NCBI GenBank assembly: GCA_029857875.1
Contig: JAOUGB010000145.1
Location: 1-6,367 of the forward strand
Length of the DNA stretch: 6,367 nt
From: Desulfobacteraceae bacterium
GTDB taxonomy: Bacteria; Desulfobacterota; Desulfobacteria; Desulfobacterales; UBA11574
Reading direction: 5' to 3'
The notes beneath the pieces were generated by a model, which saw only the letters and a list, made by a program, of their open reading frames with translations, searched no databases and was not told the DNA's origin. The translations under genes and the position numbers were made by a program. Position 1 is the first letter of the stretch. Each line of letters opens with the position of its first letter. This document shows, piece by piece, positions 1 to 3,792 of this stretch.

Positions 1-275
1 GTTATTTTTTTGTGAATTCGTTTTACAGAAAGCGTTCGAATTTGACTGATTTTAACCCAAGACCTCTTGGGAAGTTTTGAGTTTTCAAGTTCCAAGGTAA
101 GAGGATATCCTGCTCTCTGCGGTTGACTCGTTAAGGAAACGGCTATGACTGTTCCGGACCGTTCATTAAAAACATTTTGGCTCAAAACAAGAACAGGGCG
201 TAGACCGCCCTGCTCACTTCCAATAACCGGGTTCAAATCAGCCCAGTGAATCCCTCCTCTTAATATTCTGGCCAT
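1..275 (-). CDS. MazF/PemK-family mRNA interferase toxin, 3' end cut by window edge
   Basis: Reading the minus strand from an ATG at 275 gives 91 codons without a stop before the window edge; the family is usually about 110-120 residues, so roughly 20-25 are missing. The N-terminus [19 protein letters not shown] followed by RPVLVLSQ is the classic MazF fold start. R26 (in GGLRPVLV) and T49 (in SLTSQ) fall where E. coli MazF has its catalytic Arg29 and Thr52. The later segment [16 protein letters not shown] matches the usual region before the last helix. Family members are homodimeric endoribonucleases that cut mRNA at short sequences in the cytoplasm. The start overlaps the antitoxin gene by 16 bases, and GGAG at 284-287 sits 8 bases upstream of the ATG, so translation is probably coupled. 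The catalytic residues are present, so I expect an active toxin; cleavage specificity cannot be read from the sequence. Confidence 0.93.
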   Translation of the reverse strand, partial: MARILRGGIHWADLNPVIGSEQGGLRPVLVLSQNVFNERSGTVIAVSLTSQPQRAGYPLTLELENSKLPKRSWVKISQIRTLSVKRIHKKI

Positions 276-502
276 TCTTCCATCTCCGCTGAAAAACCCT
301 CTTCTGCCATGGATTGCTCGAAATCCGAATCAAGTTTTGCACATTCTTGAGCTAAACGGCTCTTTTCAAGGCGCATCAATTTTTCCGCAACGGCTTCCTG
401 AATAGCCTTGCTTCGGTTTGGAAAAAACTTCGATTTAACAAGAATATCAATTTGTTTTAACATTTTATCATCAATTGTAATTGCTATTTTTGAAGCAGCC
501 AT
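260..502 (-). CDS. Ribbon-helix-helix antitoxin (CopG/MazE-like) paired with the MazF toxin
   Basis: This 80-residue protein has the layout of an RHH antitoxin. A beta strand with alternating residues (SKIAITID, about residues 4-11) would insert into DNA. Helix one follows ([12 protein letters not shown]), then the turn [12 protein letters not shown] leading into helix two. The acidic, flexible C-terminus ending EEWPEY is the part that in this family wraps and neutralises the MazF dimer. The ATG at 502 is preferred because GGAGG at 511-515 stands 8 bases upstream; an in-frame GTG at 511 overlaps that Shine-Dalgarno sequence and would leave it unusable. The gene is first in a two-gene operon and overlaps the toxin start, the usual antitoxin-first order. 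It probably represses its own promoter through the palindrome at 517-535. The antitoxin role is confident; assignment to a specific named family is not. Confidence 0.93.
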   Translation of the reverse strand: MAASKIAITIDDKMLKQIDILVKSKFFPNRSKAIQEAVAEKLMRLEKSRLAQECAKLDSDFEQSMAEEGFSAEMEEWPEY

Positions 503-510
503 TTTAATCA

Positions 511-515
511 CCTCC
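511..515 (-). promoter_or_regulatory. Ribosome binding site deciding the antitoxin start
   Basis: GGAGG on the minus strand, 8 bases before ATG 502. The alternative upstream GTG start uses the last G of this motif, so the ATG is the functional start. Confidence 0.8.
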
Positions 516-516
516 G

Positions 517-535
517 GTATGATAATATATCATAC
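517..535. promoter_or_regulatory. 19-bp palindromic operator of the toxin-antitoxin operon
   Basis: GTATGATAATATATCATAC is a perfect inverted repeat with 8-bp arms and a 3-bp centre. It lies one base upstream of the antitoxin Shine-Dalgarno sequence and covers the -10 element of the promoter. RHH antitoxins bind such palindromes as pairs of dimers, so autorepression by antitoxin or toxin-antitoxin complex is the expected function (inference from family and position). Confidence 0.75.
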
Positions 536-550
536 TTTGCTGTTTTTCAA
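522..550 (-). promoter_or_regulatory. Sigma70-like promoter of the toxin-antitoxin operon
   Basis: On the minus strand TTGAAA (550-545) is followed after exactly 17 bases by TATTAT (527-522), each one mismatch from consensus. The -10 is embedded in the palindrome at 517-535. Transcription would begin around 514-516, giving an unusually short leader that starts at about the Shine-Dalgarno sequence. Confidence 0.6.
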
Positions 551-615
551 GTTAAATTTTATCGGTTAACATATATATTATGTAGAATCGTCTTTTTCAT
601 TTAAAAAAACGAGTA

Positions 616-801
616 TGAGACATTTTTGTACCATTAATAAAAATGAGTCAATTTTGTAAAATTATTCTTATTTTAGATGTTTAGAAATATTCAAACAAAA
701 TTTTTATATAACAAAAATGTAATTTTTTCAACTTTATGTTTAAATTTAATGGTTATGCCGATTCGGCATAATTTTAAAATCGAAAAATCTGAGACACTTT
801 G
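616..801 (+). repeat. Three degenerate copies of TGAG(A/T)CA-N-TTT(T)G
   Basis: TGAGACATTTTTG at 616-628, TGAGTCAATTTTG at 644-656 and TGAGACACTTTG at 790-801 are same-strand imperfect copies. The first two sit in 22-base blocks (614-635 and 642-663) that match at 17 of 22 positions and start 28 bases apart. Multiple short repeats of this kind occur near the ends of some insertion sequences (for example the IS21 family), but no transposase is present, so a mobile-element remnant is only one possibility. Confidence 0.4.
753..771. repeat. Perfect 19-bp palindrome followed by T4
   Basis: TTATGCCGATTCGGCATAA has 8-bp arms around a 3-bp centre (ATT). It shares with the toxin-antitoxin operator both the 8-3-8 layout and the outer TATG-N9-CATA half-sites. 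On the plus strand TTTT follows, so it could act as a Rho-independent terminator, but no plus-strand gene ends before it. A protein binding site is at least as likely. Confidence 0.6.
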
Positions 802-886
802 AGAATTTAGTGTAAAATCAATCATCTACTATCAAGTTTCATGCCATTTTATAAAGTTCGCATTATTATTCGACAAAAAGGCAGCC

Positions 887-902
887 ATCGACATACGTCG
901 AT
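887..902 (-). repeat. Inverted repeat downstream of the pfaD-like gene, possible terminator
   Basis: ATCGAC and GTCGAT form a perfect 6-bp stem around a 4-base loop. Read on the minus strand, TTTTT occurs six bases after the stem, too far for a textbook intrinsic terminator. It lies about 175 bases beyond the pfaD-like stop codon, and no better terminator for that gene is visible. Confidence 0.35.
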
Positions 903-1008
903 AAAATATTTAAAATGATATCAATAGGTAATGATATGACAAAACTCGGGAAACGGCGTGTCTCAAGAAGGCTTACAGCAGAAGAGGGGTGGCGAACGAA
1001 GTCTTCGA

Positions 1009-1052
1009 TGCACAGAAAACAGGGCAGCGGTGCACAGTTTTCTGGGCAGTCG
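1009..1052. repeat. Two imperfect 22-bp tandem units with an internal 8-bp inverted repeat
   Basis: Both units begin TGCACAG and carry GGGCAG at the same offset, but the base run between is AAAAC in the first and TTTTC in the second. The result is a direct repeat whose centre also forms the inverted repeat CAGAAAAC (1013-1020) / GTTTTCTG (1037-1044). It lies just past the stop of the pfaD-like gene. It could form a hairpin in its transcript, but there is no U-tract, so a terminator role is not supported. Confidence 0.45.
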
Positions 1053-1076
1053 TGGATACAGCAGCGCGGCCGGATG

Positions 1077-2723
1077 TCAATGTTCCAGCAACTCCTGTAT
1101 CTTTTCAAGGGGCATGGGAGAAAAACTGTCCTTACCGGCAGGCAATACAGCCCCTTGATGCTTCAACCAGTTGACTCGGGTCAACACAGCAGCACCATAA
1201 AGAAGGTTCATAGCAACGGTGACCGTATTACGGTTTTCAGGTGGTTGGAGGAATGAGCCTTTAACCCATTGGTTGAAAGCGCCCATGGCCGGGCCGCACC
1301 ATATCTGGTAATCGATTTTTCGTGACGGGTCGCCCGAGTTGGCCCAGTTGGAAGATTGGCCGAGGTAGGATCGAAACACAAGGGCCATTTTGTGTTTGGG
1401 GTCTTTTTCGGCCCGTTCAATCTGTTTGGGATCATGGCGTGTAAAATAGGCTTTGGTCTGCTCCCATTCTTCCTGAAAGCTGCAACGAAAAAAATCTCTC
1501 TCTAGCAAACTTCTTTGTTTTTCGGAAATGCTCTCATAACGGTCGTGGGATGAATAGAGGTCGTAAAGTTTTGCAGCCCGAAGCGGAAACATGGTACCCC
1601 GTTTGAGCACTTGAACCTTAACACCCATTTCAAACATATCCGCTGCCGGGGCCATGGTCACATCAGCCTGGCCGGCGTCCGCCAGCATATGGCGGACGGC
1701 TTCGGATGTCCCGGCTTCCACGCAGGATTGGTTGACGGAACCCGTAAGAATGTAGGCTGCGCCCATGGCAAATGCCGCTGCAGCGGAGTGGGGGGTGGAG
1801 ATTCCGCCACCGAGTCCCACACAGGGCGGATTTTTGTACTTGTGCTTTTGGGTCAATTCATCGCGCAGGGCGATCATGGTGGGTAATAACGAAATCGCCG
1901 GCCGGTTGTCGGTATGGCCGCCGGAATCCGCTTCTGCGGTCAGGTCATCGGCCATAGGGATCATTCCGGCGAGTTCTGCTTCCGCCCGGGTGATCATGTT
2001 TTTGTCAATGAGCTGTGCCAGAAGCTTTTGCGGTGGAGGGGAAAAATATTTTGCGGCCACTTCAACCCTGGAGACTTTTGCAATTACCTTGTTGGGACAA
2101 ATGATCTCACCGCGCGCATCACGATGAATTCCTTTTACACGATAATATACCAAGGGAAGGGTGAGATCCAGATATGCCGAGGTGCTGACCAACTTGATGC
2201 CTCGTTGTAAATACAATCGAACCACGGCTGCTTCAAGCTCAGGGTCGTTGGGGCTGTGTATCAGATTAAAGCCAAAGGGGATGTTCTTCAAATTTTCCTG
2301 CAATCTATCAATGGCGGATTCGATTTTTTCGAGGGAAAGACCGGCAGCGCCAAAAAAGCCGACAAATCCGGCCTTTCCGGCCTTTTCTACCATTTTAACG
2401 GATGTAATGCCGTTGGCCATTGCACCCACAATGTAAGCATAACGAAGATTATGCTTGTCCTTAAACTGCGGGTCCCCCAGATTTTCGAGATGCAGCGGCG
2501 GTGCATATGCACGCAGCGGAACAGCAGCGGACGGCAAAGGGGCATCGCTACCTATGGCAATGGTACCGTCCCTGCCGACGGCCGGAAGACCGTTGAGATC
2601 TAAAAGATAAACCGGCTGTGTCACCTTTAAAATTGCCGATCGGACAGCTTGCTCTCCAGGTTCGGGTTCACTATTTCCAGGAAGCCACCATCCGGGAATA
2701 TTTTTTCGTTTTGATGATTGCAT
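1077..2723 (-). CDS. pfaD: PfaD-family FMN-dependent enoyl reductase of PUFA/polyketide synthesis
   Basis: At 548 residues this matches the usual PfaD length. Family members are nitronate-monooxygenase-like TIM barrels that act in trans as NAD(P)H/FMN enoyl reductases, saturating double bonds on ACP-bound chains for PUFA synthases or trans-AT polyketide synthases. The N-terminus (PGWWLPGN, then VTQPVYLLDLNG at about 34-45) is typical. YAYIVGAMANGITSVKMVEKAG (96-117) and GFFGAAGLSLEKIE (122-135) belong to the barrel. EADSGGHTDNRP (264-275), GLGGGISTP (303-311) and GAAYILTGSVNQ (321-332) are the FMN-site motifs. The C-terminal helical part carries YQIWCGPAMGAFNQWVKG (472-489). An in-frame TAA 15 bases upstream fixes ATG 2723 as the earliest start, yet no Shine-Dalgarno sequence precedes it. 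The gene is visibly more GC-rich than its flanks. No synthase genes are in the window, so the partner system is unknown. Confidence 0.9.
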   Translation of the reverse strand: MQSSKRKNIPGWWLPGNSEPEPGEQAVRSAILKVTQPVYLLDLNGLPAVGRDGTIAIGSDAPLPSAAVPLRAYAPPLHLENLGDPQFKDKHNLRYAYIVGAMANGITSVKMVEKAGKAGFVGFFGAAGLSLEKIESAIDRLQENLKNIPFGFNLIHSPNDPELEAAVVRLYLQRGIKLVSTSAYLDLTLPLVYYRVKGIHRDARGEIICPNKVIAKVSRVEVAAKYFSPPPQKLLAQLIDKNMITRAEAELAGMIPMADDLTAEADSGGHTDNRPAISLLPTMIALRDELTQKHKYKNPPCVGLGGGISTPHSAAAAFAMGAAYILTGSVNQSCVEAGTSEAVRHMLADAGQADVTMAPAADMFEMGVKVQVLKRGTMFPLRAAKLYDLYSSHDRYESISEKQRSLLERDFFRCSFQEEWEQTKAYFTRHDPKQIERAEKDPKHKMALVFRSYLGQSSNWANSGDPSRKIDYQIWCGPAMGAFNQWVKGSFLQPPENRNTVTVAMNLLYGAAVLTRVNWLKHQGAVLPAGKDSFSPMPLEKIQELLEH

Positions 2724-2806
2724 TTTAAATTCAAATGGTTACACGAAAATAAAACTCGTACCTGTAATGTTCTCCTATTCTGTTCACGATCATTTTAGGT
2801 CGCAAA

Positions 2807-2819
2807 ATGCCTTGGGCAT
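2807..2819 (-). terminator. Weak hairpin plus T4, possible terminator of the upstream operon
   Basis: On the minus strand ATGCC-CAA-GGCAT is followed directly by TTT. The stem is only 5 bp and the T-run short, and it lies some 360 bases beyond the LysM gene stop. It would also be inside any leader made from the promoter-like site at 2877-2903, so it could instead be an attenuator or simply chance. Confidence 0.25.
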
Positions 2820-2876
2820 CGGTTCGGCAATGTCATAAAAGCGAACGACTGATCATTAAGAATTCATTGGAATTTA

Positions 2877-2903
2877 TTTATACAATGAGCCTGTTCGTGT
2901 CAA
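2877..2903 (-). promoter_or_regulatory. Possible promoter of the pfaD-like gene
   Basis: Minus strand: a consensus -35 TTGACA (2903-2898) and a -10-like TATAAA (2882-2877) separated by 15 bases, shorter than the preferred 17. The -35 overlaps the palindrome at 2899-2913, a typical position for a regulator. A weaker alternative is TTGCGA (2805-2800) with CAGAAT (2782-2777) at 17 bases. Either would serve the pfaD-like gene with a leader of roughly 50-150 bases. Confidence 0.4.
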
Positions 2904-2913
2904 CAGTGTTGAC
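2899..2913. promoter_or_regulatory. 15-bp palindrome, candidate operator upstream of the pfaD-like gene
   Basis: GTCAACAGTGTTGAC is a perfect inverted repeat with 6-bp arms and a 3-bp centre. It overlaps the -35 of the candidate promoter. A second, interlocked inverted repeat, GTGTT (2906-2910) / AACAC (2916-2920), shares its right half. The protein that would bind is unknown. Confidence 0.4.
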
Positions 2914-3180
2914 TTAACACCGCATAACTTTCAAAGACAAAAAGCGAACCTGATTAATTGAAACATGCCATGCTGCTTTTTCAGTTTAACCATTAAATCC
3001 ATATGATGTTATCTTAAATAATTTTCCAGGCCTGCCACGTTTACTGGCGTTGCTTAAAATTCAGGGTGGGAAATTTGAGGGAGTGACCCTTTAGAATCCC
3101 TTTGGGGTGTATGACAAGATCAGTGCGTAATACAGCTTGCATGGATAGTGTGTTGAGGATAAGCGTAAACACGCGGGCAT

Positions 3181-3312
3181 CTATTCCATGGGACCAAACA
3201 ATTTTGCTGCATCGGGTTCTATTGATGACTGTTGGGTTTCTACAGGTCCAAACAGTTTTGCTGAATCTGTTTCTATTATTGACGGTTTGGATTCTATGGG
3301 CCCGAACAGTTT
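3181..3312 (-). repeat. 54-bp repeat encoding KLFGP units in the LysM lipoprotein
   Basis: Residues 161-178, 179-196 and 197-203 form two full units and one partial unit of 18 residues: KLFGP(I/V)E, a variable Ser/Thr/Gln stretch, then IE(T/P)D(S/A)A. DNA similarity between units is evident (plus strand: 'CAAACAATTTTGC', 'CAAACAGTTTTGC', 'CGAACAGTTTCGG'). The gene stops within the third unit, so unit number may vary by replication slippage. Confidence 0.8.
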
Positions 3313-3792
3313 CGGTGACTCGGATGGTGTTGATGTCTTATTGGATGAGGCAAGTGGAGCGCCTTTTTTACGAACCGATGCACGCACGAAGGAAAGGGGC
3401 ATTGGTTCGCGAGAGGTCAACAGGTCTTCGGGGATGGAAATCGTGTCACCGACGTCGATTTTTTTAGGATCCAGTTCGGGATTTGCTTTGGCAATGACTT
3501 TCCAATTTTTCATGGTGCCGGTGTACCATTTCGCGATGTGAGAGAGTGTTTCTTCCGGCCAGCGTATCTTGTGTAAATAGAAACGGGGTTCTGGCGTCGT
3601 TTGTGTAGGTATCTCTAAAGTAGGCGTATCGGGCACTGCAACAGGAGTTTCGGGCTTGATTTCAACAGAAGGAGGCGGTTCTTCAGGTGCCTGTTGTAAA
3701 GGGGGAGGCTGATATGCACAACCTGTAAAGATGAAGATCAAGATGAGTGCCAACATGCCTTTGGCGATTCGGTGTTGTTTGCCACGCACCAC
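3181..3792 (-). CDS. LysM-domain lipoprotein with C-terminal KLFGP repeats
   Basis: The 203-residue product begins with a basic stretch and hydrophobic helix (residues 1-24, GMLALILIFIFTG) ending in a lipobox-like FTGC, so C25 is the likely lipidated residue; Phe at -3 is less common than Leu. A proline-rich linker (about 28-70) leads to a LysM-like domain at about 72-125, recognisable by EETLSHIAKWY, the NWKVIAKANPELDP segment and VGDTISIP. LysM domains bind GlcNAc-containing glycans such as peptidoglycan, so the protein probably links a membrane (likely the outer one) to the wall. The tail has KLFGP(I/V/M)E three times at 18-residue spacing, the last ending the protein. The GTG start is supported by AAGGGAG (3800-3806) 7 bases upstream. 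It overlaps the ATPase stop by one base (TAGTG), implying translational coupling and a shared job. The domain calls are firm; a role as wall anchor for the ATPase complex is inference. Confidence 0.85.
   Translation of the reverse strand: MVRGKQHRIAKGMLALILIFIFTGCAYQPPPLQQAPEEPPPSVEIKPETPVAVPDTPTLEIPTQTTPEPRFYLHKIRWPEETLSHIAKWYTGTMKNWKVIAKANPELDPKKIDVGDTISIPEDLLTSREPMPLSFVRASVRKKGAPLASSNKTSTPSESPKLFGPIESKPSIIETDSAKLFGPVETQQSSIEPDAAKLFGPME

Larger units (their letters stand above)
541..1076. other. AT-rich intergenic region between pfaD-like gene and toxin-antitoxin operon
   Basis: No convincing gene. Bases 541-940 are strongly AT-rich, with short imperfect direct repeats, a 19-bp palindrome (753-771) and a 6-bp-stem inverted repeat (887-902). 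From about 940 to 1076 the composition rises to that of the neighbouring pfaD-like gene; this part holds a 22-bp imperfect tandem repeat. A minus-strand frame of about 80 codons (866-1108) needs a TTG start, has no ribosome binding site and overlaps the end of the pfaD-like gene, so it is not called. Confidence 0.7.
2724..3180. other. Intergenic region between LysM lipoprotein gene and pfaD-like gene
   Basis: No gene is supported. The stretch holds a 15-bp palindrome (2899-2913), a promoter-like site (2877-2903) and a small hairpin (2807-2819). A minus-strand ATG frame of 23 codons (2931-3002) and another of about 29 codons just after the LysM gene lack clear ribosome binding sites and are not called. 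AGGAGA at 2771-2776 looks like a Shine-Dalgarno sequence, but the frame following it meets TAA within about ten codons without an ATG. Confidence 0.65.

Noticed and set aside
511..513. GTG at 511 as antitoxin start
   Set aside because: It overlaps the GGAGG sequence that is ideally placed for the ATG at 502.
866..1108. Minus-strand frame of about 80 codons downstream of the pfaD-like gene
   Set aside because: It needs a TTG start, has no ribosome binding site, overlaps the end of the pfaD-like gene and has an implausible Cys-rich composition with no recognisable family.
915..1256. Plus-strand frames across 915-1256 partly antisense to the pfaD-like gene
   Set aside because: No ribosome binding site or family resemblance; composition is what the opposite strand of a coding region gives.
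1611..2603. Several plus-strand open frames antisense to the pfaD-like gene
   Set aside because: They mirror a well-supported conserved gene on the minus strand and show no protein-like motifs.
2931..3002. Minus-strand 23-codon ATG frame in the intergenic region
   Set aside because: Too short, no clear ribosome binding site, no recognisable product.
3100..3116. Hairpin ATCCC-TTT-GGGGT near the end of the LysM gene as terminator
   Set aside because: Stem includes a wobble pair and no T-run follows on either strand.
3102..3541. Plus-strand open frames opposite the LysM lipoprotein gene
   Set aside because: Repetition in their translations comes from the KLFGP repeat on the other strand; no start signals.
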